NCBI RefSeq assembly: GCF_022919215.1
Contig: NZ_CP095046.1
Coordinates: 4,640,501-4,704,500 of the forward strand
Source of the DNA: Hymenobacter cellulosilyticus
GTDB taxonomy: Bacteria; Bacteroidota; Bacteroidia; Cytophagales; Hymenobacteraceae
Direction: 5' to 3'
DNA length: 64,000 nucleotides
Shown here piece after piece: positions 31,976 through 42,189 of the stretch. Below the pieces are notes generated by a model that was given only the letters and a program-made list of their open reading frames with translations, had not been told where the DNA came from and searched no databases. Within the stretch, counting starts at the first letter, position 1. The number at the start of each line of letters is the position of its first letter. Both the position numbers and the translations under genes were made by a program.

Positions 31976-32797
31976 TTAGCCGTGGGCGGCCTCGGCTACG
32001 GGCTGCCACTGCTGCCAGGAAGCCAGCCGCTCGTGGTAGGCCTGCTCAACCCAGGGGTAGGCGGCCCGGCCCATAAACAGGCGCAGGGGCGGGTTGTCGG
32101 AATCAATTAGCTGCTGGATAATGGGCACCGTGGCCTCGGGGCTGCCGTAGTTGGCCGGGTCGAAAGCCGGCAGGGCCCACAGGCTGGCCTTTATCTGGTC
32201 GTAAGCGGCCAGGGTGGGGCTTTGCACGGCCGACGAGCCCCCGAAGTCGGTCTTGAACACGTTGGGCTCCACCAACGTCACCCGGATGCCGAAGCCCGCT
32301 ACCTCCCGGGCCAGGGCCTCACTCAGGCCTTCCACGGCAAACTTGGTGGCGCTGTAAATACCCATGGCCGGGGCGCTGACCATGCCCAGCACGCTGGAAA
32401 GCTGAATAATGTGCCCCTGGCCCTGGGCCCGCAGAATGGGCAAAGCGGCCTGGGTAACCCAGAGCGTGCCGAGCAGGTTCGCGTCAAGGGCGTCGCGCAC
32501 GTCTTGCTCGCCAACTTCCTCCACGGCCCCGATCAGCCCGTAGCCGGCGTTGTTGATGACCACGTCGAGGCGGCCGAAATGCGCGTGGGCTTGCCCGATG
32601 GCGTGCTGGCACTGGGCGCGGTTGGTGATGTCGAGGGCCAGGGGCAGGAAGGTGGCGCCGTAAGCATCGGCCAGGTCCTGGAGCCCGGCCACGTTGCGGG
32701 AAGTAGCTACCACGTTGTCGCCGCGCCGAAGGAAAGCGGCGGCCCAGAGTTTCCCGAATCCACGGGAAGCGCCGGTAATAAAGATGGTCTTGGCCAT
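31976..32797 (-). CDS. Short-chain dehydrogenase/reductase
   Basis: The 273-residue classical SDR has the nucleotide motif TGASRGFGKLW, the NNAG motif in VINNAGYGLIGAVEE, the active Ser in LSSVLGMVSAPAMG and YSATK (Tyr and Lys). NADP preference is suggested by SRN after the second strand. Substrate unknown. The AraC regulator follows. Confidence 0.9.
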   Translation of the reverse strand: MAKTIFITGASRGFGKLWAAAFLRRGDNVVATSRNVAGLQDLADAYGATFLPLALDITNRAQCQHAIGQAHAHFGRLDVVINNAGYGLIGAVEEVGEQDVRDALDANLLGTLWVTQAALPILRAQGQGHIIQLSSVLGMVSAPAMGIYSATKFAVEGLSEALAREVAGFGIRVTLVEPNVFKTDFGGSSAVQSPTLAAYDQIKASLWALPAFDPANYGSPEATVPIIQQLIDSDNPPLRLFMGRAAYPWVEQAYHERLASWQQWQPVAEAAHG

Positions 32798-33274
32798 GCT
32801 GGTGTAGGGGAAAAGTGATAGGGCAAAATTCCGCTAAACGCCTAGCCCCGCACGGATACAAAAGGCGGAAAGTATGGAACAGATTAACGGCGGCGCGTTA
32901 CAAGCTCGGCTCCGGCTTCGCCTCCTGGGTACTGTAAAAACCAAAAAGCAGGCCCCGACCAGCTGCTGCTGACCAGGGCCTGATTCGTTATTCGATGCCC
33001 TGTCGGTGGTTGTACCCCGCTAGCTTATGCCTTGTCCTTACCCAAATCTTCCGAATAGCCAGGAGTTCAGGAAACTCATTGCCCATCTGAGTTTCCTGAA
33101 CTTTGAAAAGTGAACCAGTTTCTTGAACTCAATCTGGTCCGCAGCATCACTTAGCTATGCTAGCAGACGTGCATAGGCAGCAGTTCAAGAAAAGGAGCAT
33201 TACTTTGGCTCAGACTCTGTTTTGTCGCTGCACTCGCCTCCCTTCTTGTTCCGCTGTACTAACTAGCCCCGCTC
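32798..33274. other. Intergenic region with one long hairpin
   Basis: The region holds a stem CAGGCCC / GGGCCTG (32949-32982) beside an A run, which reads as a weak terminator on the minus strand, and the inverted repeats at 33064-33192 listed separately. No reading frame with coding character was seen. Confidence 0.4.
33064..33192. promoter_or_regulatory. Two related inverted repeats built on AGTTCARGAAACT
   Basis: A perfect 15-bp inverted repeat, AGTTCAGGAAACTCA (33064-33078) and its complement (33088-33102), is followed by TTTCTTGAACT (33118-33128) and AGTTCAAGAAA (33182-33192). Four copies of nearly the same half-site lie within 130 bp, ending 83 bp before the membrane protein gene at 33275. 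They may be operator sites or a decayed palindromic repeat. Confidence 0.45.
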
Positions 33275-33679
33275 ATGCGACCGTTTTTTCTCCTAGGTGA
33301 TATCACGGGTTCTCTTGCGGTGTTGGGGCTCGCAGCGTTAGTCATCGGCGGACTTCTCCTGTTTGGCGGAATACGGCTTCAACCGACGAGCGCCTCGGCG
33401 GCAGGGAGCAAAGGCATTGGGTGCGTGGCAGTCCTCGGGTGGGTGGCTATGGCCTTTGGAATGCTGATAGCGCTGATTGCTCTAGCCTTTCTTTTTGACG
33501 TTTGGGACAGCCAGCCGGAGCACGTTGCGAAACGCCAAATGGAAGAAATGGAAGCGTCCCGTCAAGACACAAGTGGGAAGGCCGGAGCCCGCCAATCCCA
33601 GCAAGAACTCAATCGGTTTGAGCAATCCTTTGAACAACGAATCCCCTCCTTGGCCGATAGCTCCGAACACCGCTGGTAG
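33275..33679 (+). CDS. Small membrane protein, hypothetical
   Basis: The 134-residue protein has two membrane segments, ITGSLAVLGLAALVIGGLLL and VAVLGWVAMAFGMLIALIAL. A hydrophilic C-terminal tail rich in Gln, Glu and Ser follows. No motif is recognised. The upstream inverted repeats may regulate it. Confidence 0.6.
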   Translation: MRPFFLLGDITGSLAVLGLAALVIGGLLLFGGIRLQPTSASAAGSKGIGCVAVLGWVAMAFGMLIALIALAFLFDVWDSQPEHVAKRQMEEMEASRQDTSGKAGARQSQQELNRFEQSFEQRIPSLADSSEHRW

Positions 33680-33730
33680 TTCACAATAACGGTCCAATAA
33701 TATGAGGAGAGAATTTCAAAGTGACCTGCG

Positions 33731-34807
33731 TTAGAGTTTGACCAACTCGACGCGGCGGTTTTTGGCTTTGCCCACTTCGGTGGTGTTGTCAGTCAGGGGC
33801 TTCGTTTGGCCAAACCCGGCGGCTTGCAGGCGCGCGGGCGCGATGCCCTGGGCCGTTAGGGTAGCTACCACGGTGCGGGCGCGCGCCTCCGACAGCTCTT
33901 GGTTGTGCGCAGGGGTACCCGCGTCGTCGGTGTGGCCCTGCACGGCCAGCTTGAGGTCGGGATTTTGGCTCAGCAGGCTGATGATCTGTGCAATGATAGC
34001 CTGAGCATCGGGCTTAAGGGTGGCTTGGTCGGTGTCGAAGTTGAGGTAGAGGGCCACGTGGCCATTAATGTCAAGGGCTTTTTTCATTTCGGCAGCGGGC
34101 AGCACGGTGGCTTCCATGGGCATAACCTTTTTTTCCACCACCGTTAGCCAGTAGTTTTCCGGGTCACTGGAGTAGGTTTTGTATACCTCCACCCACACTT
34201 CTTTGTCGGGAGTACGCAGCAGGTAAACGCCCGATTTTTCCTGGTCAGTCATGCCGTAGCGGCTCCGGTGTCGCGGATCTTCGTACTTGAGTTTGAGTTC
34301 CTTCATTTTCTGACCCGAACCTTCGAATACGGTCACGCCACCCAGATCACGCACCAGCTTCTCGTAGGTCTTCTGGGCCTGGAAGAACGAGGCCGTCTTG
34401 CCCAGGGCGCTAACCGTGCGCAAGCGGCCTTCCACTGGAATCAGTTTTGCCCCGTCGAAAAACTCGTACCGGTCGAAGTTGGTGTCCTTGTTGAACTCGC
34501 GGGCTGAGTTACCGGGGGCCGTTTTCTCGTCCATTTTCACGTAGCCGTCCAGCAGGCTGAAATAAGGAAAAGCCCCGAGTGTGGGCGTAGCAATTGGCGC
34601 CGTGGCAGGGTCGAACCCAACCGAATTTGAGGGAGTCGACGCACTGGTGGCGGGAGCCGTAGCTGCAGCCGGTACGGTCGCAACGGCCGCTACCGCAGGA
34701 GCAGGCGCGGGCACTGCCGCAGTAGCCGGCTTGGTATCCGAGGAACAAGCGGTGCCCAGTAGCAGAGATGCACAGGCCGCGGCAAGGGAACGATGAAGAG
34801 TAGACAT
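33731..34807 (-). CDS. OmpA-family lipoprotein
   Basis: The 358-residue protein begins MSTLHRSLAAACASLLLGTA with a lipobox ending in TAC (Cys at about residue 21). An Ala/Pro/Thr linker, a middle domain, and a C-terminal OmpA domain follow (YLNFDTDQATLKPDAQAI, VQGHTDDAGTPAHNQELSEA, with GFGQTKPLTDN and the ending NRRVEL). The OmpA domain binds peptidoglycan; the lipid anchors it in the outer membrane. The middle part resembles stand-alone DUF4892-like regions, but this is not certain. Confidence 0.85.
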   Translation of the reverse strand: MSTLHRSLAAACASLLLGTACSSDTKPATAAVPAPAPAVAAVATVPAAATAPATSASTPSNSVGFDPATAPIATPTLGAFPYFSLLDGYVKMDEKTAPGNSAREFNKDTNFDRYEFFDGAKLIPVEGRLRTVSALGKTASFFQAQKTYEKLVRDLGGVTVFEGSGQKMKELKLKYEDPRHRSRYGMTDQEKSGVYLLRTPDKEVWVEVYKTYSSDPENYWLTVVEKKVMPMEATVLPAAEMKKALDINGHVALYLNFDTDQATLKPDAQAIIAQIISLLSQNPDLKLAVQGHTDDAGTPAHNQELSEARARTVVATLTAQGIAPARLQAAGFGQTKPLTDNTTEVGKAKNRRVELVKL

Positions 34808-34961
34808 GATGTGAAACATAAATCTGGTAGCACAGATAGGAAGAAGCAAAGAGGGCTTGGCCAGCGCCCTAGGCCGGCACCACGACCGTCAGGCTGGATT
34901 CGGCCAGCTTGCGGGCCTGTGAAGTTTAAACCAAGGGGAAGGTGCCCTTCCTGGCAAAAGC

Positions 34962-37121
34962 CTATTTCACTGCTACCGGGCTGGGCTGAAAATTGGGGTG
35001 GCCGGCCTGCCAGAGGGCGAAGGCATACATGTTGGCGAAGTTGCGAAAAGCTACTTTTTTGTCTTCGGTGAAGTGGCCATTGTCAAAATTGACTTGCATA
35101 AGCACGGGCTTGCCGGAGGTGCTGGCGGCTTGCAGGGCGGCGGCAAACTTGCCCGGCTGCCAGGCAATCACGCGCGGGTCGTTCATACCGCCCACCGATA
35201 TCACGGCCGGATAGTTGGTGCCGGGCTGCACGTGCAGGAAGGCGTCCATCTCGTATAGGGCACGGCATTCTACTGAGTCTTTCACCGTGCCGAACTCCTT
35301 GGCGTTGTTAGGGCCGTTGGGGGTGTTTTCGAAGCGCAGCATGTTAGACAGGCCCACGTTGCTAATGGCGGCGGCGAAAAGGTCGGGGCGCTCGGTGATG
35401 GCGCGGCCAATGAGAATGCCGCCCGCGCTGGTGCCTTCGCCGATAAGATGCTGGGGCGAGGTGTAGCCGTTCTTTACCAGGTATTCGCCGCAGGCAATGA
35501 AGTCGCGCCAGGTGTTGGGCTTAGTGGTTTTCATGCCGGCTTTGTGCCAGGCCTGCCCTTTTTCGGAACCGCCGCGCACGTGGGTTTCGGCCACAATAAC
35601 GCCCTGGTTGAGCAGGGCCAGCGTGCGGGAGCTGAAATACGGATCCGCCGATATGCCGTAGGCGCCGTAGCCGGTCATGAAGCACACGGCCCGGCCGTCA
35701 CGTTTCACCTTCTTGTTGTAAATGATGCTGAGCGGCACGGGCGTGCCGTCGAGGCCGGGCACTTCCACTTCTTCCACCACCAAATCGGCAAGGCCGGGGT
35801 AGGTAACGGGCGTATCGAAGGGGCTTACTTTGGCTTCTTTCGTTACCGGGTTGTAGGTGTAGATGGTGGGCGGCTGCTTCCACGACGTGAGGTAGAGCAG
35901 GCAGTCGTTGCTGGTAGGTTCGAGCACCTGCATTTCGGCCGAGCCGGTGAGCGGCAGCGGCACGTCTTCCCAGCGGTTGGTGCGCAGCGAAAATTGCTTG
36001 GCGGTGGTATTAAGGCCGTCGTTGAGGGTGGCCAGCAGGTAGTCCTTGGCGGCGCTAATGGTTTCGATTTTGCGCTTTTCCATGGGCAAGGCCACAGTAG
36101 CTGTCTTTAGGTTGGGCTGGCGGGCGTCCGTCACCAGGATGCGGCCTTTCAGCGCGCGCTTGGTGCTCAGCAGATAGAGCCGGTCGTGGAGCACGACGGA
36201 ACCGAGCACGCTGTCGGCTGGGGCGGCCAGCCGCTTCCAGTTGATGGTGGGCTGGAGCAACTCAGTGGCCGGGGCAATGAAGGCGTTCATGCGCCGGTCG
36301 ACCCCGCCCAGGTTGCCCATGATGTACTTGAAGTCTTCGCTGTAGGTCACGTAAATCAAGTCTTCGGGCTTGATGGGCAGCTGCTTGTACTTGGCCCGCG
36401 AAAACAGCTCCCGGTCCTGTGCCACGGGCGTGCCTACCGTGTGATAGAGTGAGCGAGTGTTGAGCAGCATGTTCATCGACTTGGTGTCGCCGCTCTGCTG
36501 GGTGGTGTAGATGAAGCCCTTGCCGTCCGGCGTCCAGCCGCTCACGCCAAACCACGAGGGGTAGATGCTCTCCGGGTAAAGCTTTTTGGTGTCGACGTTG
36601 AGCACGCGAATGGTGGAGATTTCAGCCCCGCCTTCAGCCACGCCCAGGGCCAGCCGGCGGCCGTCTTCGCTGGGCAGAAAGTAGGACACGGCGTAGCTTT
36701 TGCCCTTTGCGTAGGTGCTGGGGTCGAAAAGTAGCACCTCGGGCCCGGTGGTGCCGGTGCGGTAATACAGCTTGCCGACGTTTTCGCTGGGTAGAGTTTT
36801 CTTGTAGAAGTAGCGCCCACCGCGCCGCAAGATGCCCGTGATGCGGGCCGCTTTCAGGGCATCGTAGCGCACCAACGTGTTTATCAGGCTGTCGCGGCCG
36901 GGAATACCGGCCATTACCTGGGCCGTGTAGTCGCCCTGCGCCTTAAACCAAGCCTGGGTTTCGGGACTCTTGAGGTCTTCCAGCCAGCGGTAGTTGTCGG
37001 TTACCTGCTGCCCGAAGTAAGTGTCGGTGACGGGGCGTTTGGGCGTGGCGGGCAGGGACGGTTGTGCTTGCGCAGCTAAAGAAGCGGCAGCAGCCACCAA
37101 GGCAAGTACAGAGGTTTTCAT
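34962..37121 (-). CDS. Prolyl oligopeptidase family serine peptidase (S9)
   Basis: The 719-residue protein has a signal peptide (MKTSVLALVAAAASLAAQAQ) and the S9A layout. An N-terminal cap DTYFGQQVTDNYRWLEDLKS is followed by a seven-bladed propeller and a C-terminal alpha/beta hydrolase. The nucleophile Ser is in GEGTSAGGIL, where the usual GGSNGG motif is replaced; the Asp is in GGMNDPRVI and the His in NGHF. It would cut proline-containing peptides in the periplasm. The altered nucleophile elbow occurs in several Bacteroidota homologues as far as I recall. Confidence 0.9.
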   Translation of the reverse strand: MKTSVLALVAAAASLAAQAQPSLPATPKRPVTDTYFGQQVTDNYRWLEDLKSPETQAWFKAQGDYTAQVMAGIPGRDSLINTLVRYDALKAARITGILRRGGRYFYKKTLPSENVGKLYYRTGTTGPEVLLFDPSTYAKGKSYAVSYFLPSEDGRRLALGVAEGGAEISTIRVLNVDTKKLYPESIYPSWFGVSGWTPDGKGFIYTTQQSGDTKSMNMLLNTRSLYHTVGTPVAQDRELFSRAKYKQLPIKPEDLIYVTYSEDFKYIMGNLGGVDRRMNAFIAPATELLQPTINWKRLAAPADSVLGSVVLHDRLYLLSTKRALKGRILVTDARQPNLKTATVALPMEKRKIETISAAKDYLLATLNDGLNTTAKQFSLRTNRWEDVPLPLTGSAEMQVLEPTSNDCLLYLTSWKQPPTIYTYNPVTKEAKVSPFDTPVTYPGLADLVVEEVEVPGLDGTPVPLSIIYNKKVKRDGRAVCFMTGYGAYGISADPYFSSRTLALLNQGVIVAETHVRGGSEKGQAWHKAGMKTTKPNTWRDFIACGEYLVKNGYTSPQHLIGEGTSAGGILIGRAITERPDLFAAAISNVGLSNMLRFENTPNGPNNAKEFGTVKDSVECRALYEMDAFLHVQPGTNYPAVISVGGMNDPRVIAWQPGKFAAALQAASTSGKPVLMQVNFDNGHFTEDKKVAFRNFANMYAFALWQAGHPNFQPSPVAVK

Positions 37122-37144
37122 AACAAGCAGAATGGGTGAAAAGG

Positions 37145-37568
37145 TGGGAAAAAGGGCTGCTCAGGGCTGTGTCCACGGCGGCGTAGGCGTACAGCGGGTG
37201 GCTTTTGTAGGCCGTGAGCATGGGCGAGGGAAAGGCCTGCTCGAACCAGGCGGGTACCGGCACGCCGCCGGCCGCCGGGGCAACCACCGCAAACTTGCCG
37301 AGGTACTTCGCCGCCAGGTGGAACGACCCGTAGCCGCCCATCGACAGGCCCGTGACGTAGAGCCGCATGGGGCCGGCCCGAAACTAGGCTACGGTTTGGG
37401 CCAGGGCTTTCATGGCCTGCTCGGCGCCCTCGGCAAACCAGAACGGGTAGGTGCGGACACCCACCGTCACGGTATGCTTTAGGAAGCCTGTTTCGAGCCG
37501 GGTGTTTTGCGCCCAGCCCGGGGCGCCAGTATCAGCAGCAGAACGATAAGCAACAAGGAGAGCCCCAT
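37145..37568 (-). pseudogene. Decayed esterase/depolymerase-like gene
   Basis: Pieces of a secreted carboxylesterase remain. They are a signal peptide MGLSLLLIVLLLILAPRAG, a strand segment GFLKHTVTVGVRTYPF, a segment EQAMKALAQTVA, and the nucleophile region RLYVTGLSMGGYGSFHLAAK with GxSxG (GLSMGG). Frames change and the segment with the oxyanion hole is missing, as is the C-terminus. The loss is through deletions, unlike the one-base homopolymer errors elsewhere in the window. Confidence 0.7.
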
Positions 37569-37629
37569 AGCGAGGTTGTGATTCAGTAGGTGAGTTGTTA
37601 ATTATAGAGCACTTATCTTGGCCCTGCCC

Positions 37630-38169
37630 CTACCGAAACCGGGTGAAGCTGAAGCTGCCCGTAGTCACGTTTTGGGTGCCGGCGGCGCTGGTGTTGGGGG
37701 TAGCTCCGGCTGTGAAGCTGAACGTACCGCTGAGCTTCTGGCCCGCTCGGTCGTACTGGCTCACGGTGATGCTGCCGTTGCTGGCGTTGGGGCCGTAGAG
37801 CGTGAGGTAGGTGGCGCCCGTGTTGCCGCTCATGAGGGTAAGGCCGCCCACGGGCAGGTTGTCGAGCATGGAGCCCCGGCGCAGGTCGTACACGCCCGCG
37901 CCCCGGGCATTGATGCCTTGCAGCGCCAGCGACACGACGTTGTTGTTATCGCTGGAGCCACCGGTTACAATGATTTTATCGCCGGAATCGACGATGGCCG
38001 ACGAGCCAACGGTACTGGTGTGGGTGGTACCGTTGTGGGTCCAAGTCACGGTGCCGTCGCCGGTGGCGACGTCCGGGTCGTCGTTGTTGCTGTCGCAGGC
38101 GCTGAGGTGTAGCAGGGCCGCGCCGGACAGCAAGAGCAAGGGTCGGGGAAAAAAACGAAGGAAATTCAT
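37630..38169 (-). CDS. DUF6252-like lipoprotein
   Basis: The 179-residue protein has a lipoprotein signal (LLLLSGAALLHLSACDSNND, Cys at about 25). A strand-rich domain follows: GTVTWTHNGTTHTSTVGSSA, DNNNVVSLALQGINARGAGV and the end SGTFSFTAGATP. The pattern matches DUF6252 proteins, which are common surface lipoproteins of Bacteroidota of unknown function. The next lipoprotein lies upstream on the same strand. Confidence 0.75.
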   Translation of the reverse strand: MNFLRFFPRPLLLLSGAALLHLSACDSNNDDPDVATGDGTVTWTHNGTTHTSTVGSSAIVDSGDKIIVTGGSSDNNNVVSLALQGINARGAGVYDLRRGSMLDNLPVGGLTLMSGNTGATYLTLYGPNASNGSITVSQYDRAGQKLSGTFSFTAGATPNTSAAGTQNVTTGSFSFTRFR

Positions 38170-38235
38170 GGTTTAGAAAGAAAGTGAGGGTGGAAAAAGC
38201 GGGCAGGTGCCCATGTAGGCCGCAACGCAGCTGGC

Positions 38236-38778
38236 TTACTTGGGCACCAGGTTGGTCCGCAGTTGTAGGCTGGTAATCTGGTTGGCGTTGACTGGGGGCG
38301 TGCCCGCCGGAAAAGTGAAGTTGCCCGCCGACAGAATGATGAGCGAAATCAGCCCGTTGGGTACGCCCGCCACGGGCTGCCCGGCCAGTGCCGCCTGCAC
38401 CTGGGCCTGGGTGTAGGCGGCACCCAGGGAAAAGCCGGTGGCTGTAAGTGCGAAAATCTGCTGGGTCTGGGTTTGCCCGCCCAGCGTCACCGTCAGTTGG
38501 GTGTCGTTGCCGGCCAGCGCCCAGGTGCCGGTCGTGACGATACCGCCGGGCTTGGTTACCGCCACTTTGCCGTCGGTGCCGAACTGGTAGGTATCAGCCG
38601 AGGTGGCCGAGATGGTCTGAATGCCTTCCACGCCGTTCACGACCAGCGAGGAGCTGCTTTCCCGCCACGTCACGGCCGAAAGCTGCCCGGCTTTGGAGGG
38701 TGCCTGGTCGTTGTCGTCTTTGTCGCAGCCAGCGACCAGCAACAAACTGAATAAGAGCAGAAAATGAAGTGGTTTCAT
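38236..38778 (-). CDS. Lipoprotein, lipocalin-like
   Basis: The 180-residue protein has the signal MKPLHFLLLFSLLLVAGCDK with a clear lipobox (VAGC). The mature domain TWRESSSSLVVNGVEGIQTI, YQFGTDGKVAVTKPGGIVTT and GTWALAGNDTQLTV has the order of lipocalin-like domains in Bacteroidota. Ligand unknown. It lies between the DUF6252 lipoprotein and the S74 surface protein, probably in one operon. Confidence 0.7.
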   Translation of the reverse strand: MKPLHFLLLFSLLLVAGCDKDDNDQAPSKAGQLSAVTWRESSSSLVVNGVEGIQTISATSADTYQFGTDGKVAVTKPGGIVTTGTWALAGNDTQLTVTLGGQTQTQQIFALTATGFSLGAAYTQAQVQAALAGQPVAGVPNGLISLIILSAGNFTFPAGTPPVNANQITSLQLRTNLVPK

Positions 38779-38849
38779 AGGAATATGGAGAAATAGTGGA
38801 GAAGAAAGAAAATCGAGCGGCCGGTTAGGCCGCCGGTCTACAACCTGCT

Positions 38850-41800
38850 TTAGCGGCTGGCCTTGGCCACGGGCATGGCCAGCTGAGCGGTGCGTTCCAG
38901 CGTGGCGAGGCGGGCATCGAGCGTGGTTTGGCCGGCCTGCACGGCTTGCAGCTGCTGGCGCAACTGGGCGTTTTCGGCCCGAAGCTGGTCGTTCTGGTGG
39001 GCCAGCTCCTGCACGCCGGCCAGGGCCACGCCGGCCGGGTCGATGGTGCTGATGCTGGTCTCGTTCAGGCCAAGGTGGAACAGGCGGTAAAAGTCCTGGG
39101 CTATCGGGCCGAGGTGAGTTTCGCCTGCAGTGCCCTTGTAGGTCCAGCGGCTGAGCGGGAGCTGACGGATGAGGCCCAGCACCTGGCTGCTTTCCACGGG
39201 CTGGATGTTTTCTTTAAGATTGATGTCGGACGTGTTGGTCCAGACGCCGCCCGCGGTGAGGTAGGCGCCGTTGCCGTTGGTAGCACCCACCCCCACCCGC
39301 AGGGCAATGCCCGCGCCGCCGTTGTTGCTGCGCCCAAAGTTCCAGCTCGTTACGGCGGTGCTGCCAAACGTCATGGCATTCACGTCGCCCACCACGGCAT
39401 TGGCCCCACGGCCGTGGCGTTGGAGTAGAAGCCGTCGCCGAGCCGGGCGTTGGCCCCCAGGCAGGTGTTATTGAGGCCCGTCACGGCGTCTCCGGTAAAG
39501 GCAAGGCCGGCGTTGTAGCCCAGGGCCGTGTTGTCGGAGCCGATAGTGGTACTGTTGCCAGCCAGCCGGCCCATAAAGGTGTTGTGGTTGCCGGTGGTGT
39601 TGTCCAGGCCGGCCAGGTTGCCCACGAAGGTGTTGTCGGAGCCCACGGTATTGGCAGAGCCGGTGCTGAAGCCATCGAAGTGGTTGGCAATACCGGTGGT
39701 GTTGGCCCGGCCGGCCTGGTAGCCCACAAAGTGGTTGTTGGAACCCGTGTTGGCGAAACCCGCCTGGTAGCCGATGGCTACGAGGTAGTCCTTGGTGTTG
39801 GCCCGGCCGGCCTGGTAGCCCACCAACGTCACGCGGCCGGCAACGGGGGCGGGAAAGTAGCCAGGGCCTTTGCCGGCCTGGTAGCCCACTTTCACGTTGG
39901 CGCTGCCGGGGGATTCGCGGCCGGCCTCCTGGCCCAAGTACACATTGCCGGTCTCGTCATCGGCCTGCCCACCGGCGTCGTAGCCCACGTAGGTGTTGTT
40001 GCTGCCGGTGCCGTTGGCACTGCCCGCGCTGTTGCCCAGAAAGGTGTTTCTCTGGCCGTTGGAATTGGTCACGCCGGCTGTCACGCCTACAAACACGTTG
40101 TCGCGGCCGGTGGTGCTTTGGCGGCCCGCCTGGGCGCCCACCATCACATTGCTGCTGCCGGTGGTTACGCCCAGCCCGGCCCGCTCGCCCACGAGGGTGT
40201 TGTCGTAGGCCGCCGTCATGCCGCCACCGGCCTCGGAGCCCACCAGGGTGTTGCGGCTACCCACCGTGTTGGCGTCGCCCACGTGGTAGCCCAGGTAGGT
40301 GTTGTTATCGCCGGTGGTGTTAGCCAGGCCGGCCTGGTTGCCTTCAAACGTGTTATTATTGCCGGTGGTGGTGCTGATGCCCGCCTGAAAACCCACCATG
40401 TGGTTGTCGTCGACGGTGCTGTTGAAGCCCGCCTGCACGCCGATGAAGAGGTTGTTGTCGCCGGTCACGTTGCTCACGCCCGCCGAGTTGCCGCTGAAGT
40501 AGTTGAAGCTGCCGGTGGTGTTAGCCAGGCCCGCGGCGCTGCCCTCAAACTGGTTGAAGCTGCCGGTGGTGTTGGCGTAGCCGGCCCGGGACCCGCTGAA
40601 ATAGTTGCCGCTGCCATTGGTGTTAAAGTAGCCGGCGCGGTAGCCCACGAAATGGTTGCGCGCCCCGATGCCGCTTACCGTGGTGCGCCGGCCAGCCCCC
40701 GCCCCGATGAAGACGTTGCCGCTGGCAAACTCGCTGGCATAGCCGGCCGAGTCGCCCAGGGCCACGTTGAAGCTGCCCACCGTGTTGGAGTTGCCGGCGC
40801 GGTAGCCCTGGTAGGTGTTCAGCCCGCCGGTGGTGTTGCGCAGGCCCGCGGCACTCCCCGCAAACGTGTTGTTGCTCCCGGTGGTGTTGGAGGCCCCACT
40901 GCTTTGCCCGCTGAACGTGTTGTCGTTGCCGCTGGTGTTGGAGTAGCCGGCGTTGTAGCCCACGAACAGGTTGTAGTACCCCGTCGTGTTGCGCAGGCCG
41001 CTTTCAAACCCTTGGAACACGTTGGCGTAACCCGTGGTGTTGGCGGCCCCACTGTTGCTGCCGCCAAACACGTTTTCGGCGCCGGTCGTGTTGCTGACCC
41101 CGGACGAGCTCCCCGCGAATACGTTGCCGTAGCCCGTGGTATTGGCCTGCCCCGCACGGGAGCCGACGAACACGTTGGCAAACCCGCTGGTGTTGCGGTA
41201 GCCGGCCCGGTAGCCCAGAAAGGTGCTGCGCCCACCGGTGGTGGTGGTGCGCCCCGCCTGAAACCCCATAAAGGTGTTGTTACTGGCCGTGGTGGCACTG
41301 GTGCCGGCCTCGTAGCCCTCATAGGTGTTGTACTTGCCCGTGGTGTTTTTGGCGCCCGCCGAGTAGCCCACAAAGTGCAGGCTGTCGGTGGCCGTAGCGT
41401 CGTGCCCGGCGCTGAAGCCGATGAACAAGTTATTGTTGCCCGTGCGGTTCAACAGCCCGCTGGCAAAGCCGCTGAACTGGTTGTTGCTGCCCGTACTGGT
41501 GTACAGCCCACTCTGAAACCCCTCGAACTGGTTGAGGCTACCCGTGGTGGTGCCGGCCCCGGCCTGGAAGCCCACGTACTGGTCCAGCAGGGCTCCGTTG
41601 GCCCCGATGCGCTTGCCGGCCTGGTAGCCAATGAGCACGTTTTTGGCCGCGTTGGGGTCGCCCAGCCACAGGGCCCCGTCCACGTGCAGCCGGGCCTGCT
41701 CCTGGCCGGCAATACCGAAGCGCAGGGGCTTGTTATCCGTGGTGCCCAGGTACTGCTGGGTTGAGTCGGTGGCGGCGTTGCCAGTCAAGCCCCAGCCACT

Positions 41801-42124
41801 GCCCGCCGGCGCCGTGCCGGTGTTGAGCTTGATCCAGTTGGGCACGGCCGAGGTGCCGGCGTTGTAGTAGAAGCCCTGCCCTCCGGCAATGGTCGAGTTC
41901 GTGTTGAACACCAGCAGAAACGGGGCCGGCGCAGCCACCGTGACGGCATCGGCCAGGCCCGTCAGGCTCACCCGTGGAAAGAGCACGCCCTTGTCGGTAG
42001 CTCTGATTTCGAGTGCGGCCGAGGCGGCGGGCGTGGTGGTTCCCACCCCTACCTGGGCCGCAGCCCGATGACCGGCCAAGTAAGCGAATGTAGCGAGCGT
42101 AAGAAGGCGTAGGTGGAATTTCAT
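38850..42124 (-). CDS. Giant repetitive surface protein with S74 C-terminal chaperone domain (frameshifted)
   Basis: The repaired protein is 1091 residues. A signal peptide precedes QVGVGTTTPAASAALEIR, a common start of Bacteroidota tail-fibre-like proteins. Roughly forty repeats of about 17 residues follow, such as NTTGYGNVFAGSSSGVS, which should stack as a beta helix. The C-terminus has SDINLKENIQPVESSQVLGL and THLGPIAQDFYRLF, the S74 (intramolecular chaperone) domain, then a trimeric coiled coil. In phage fibres this domain drives trimerisation and cuts itself off. One base is missing at 39404-39407 (C run), just before the S74 part. Confidence 0.85.
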
Positions 42125-42189
42125 GCAGTCAGGATAAAAAGATGAATTGTCTTGGTCTATGAGTAGCTAAATCATTTGCTCTGCAAGCG

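Noticed and set aside
37145..37568. Sequencing error as cause of the esterase breakage
   Set aside because: Whole conserved segments are missing, so it is a true remnant.
39480..41750. CRISPR-like or minisatellite DNA, with long plus-strand frames up to 726 codons
   Set aside because: The repetition comes from the protein repeats of the S74 surface protein on the minus strand; the plus-strand frame is its GC-rich shadow.
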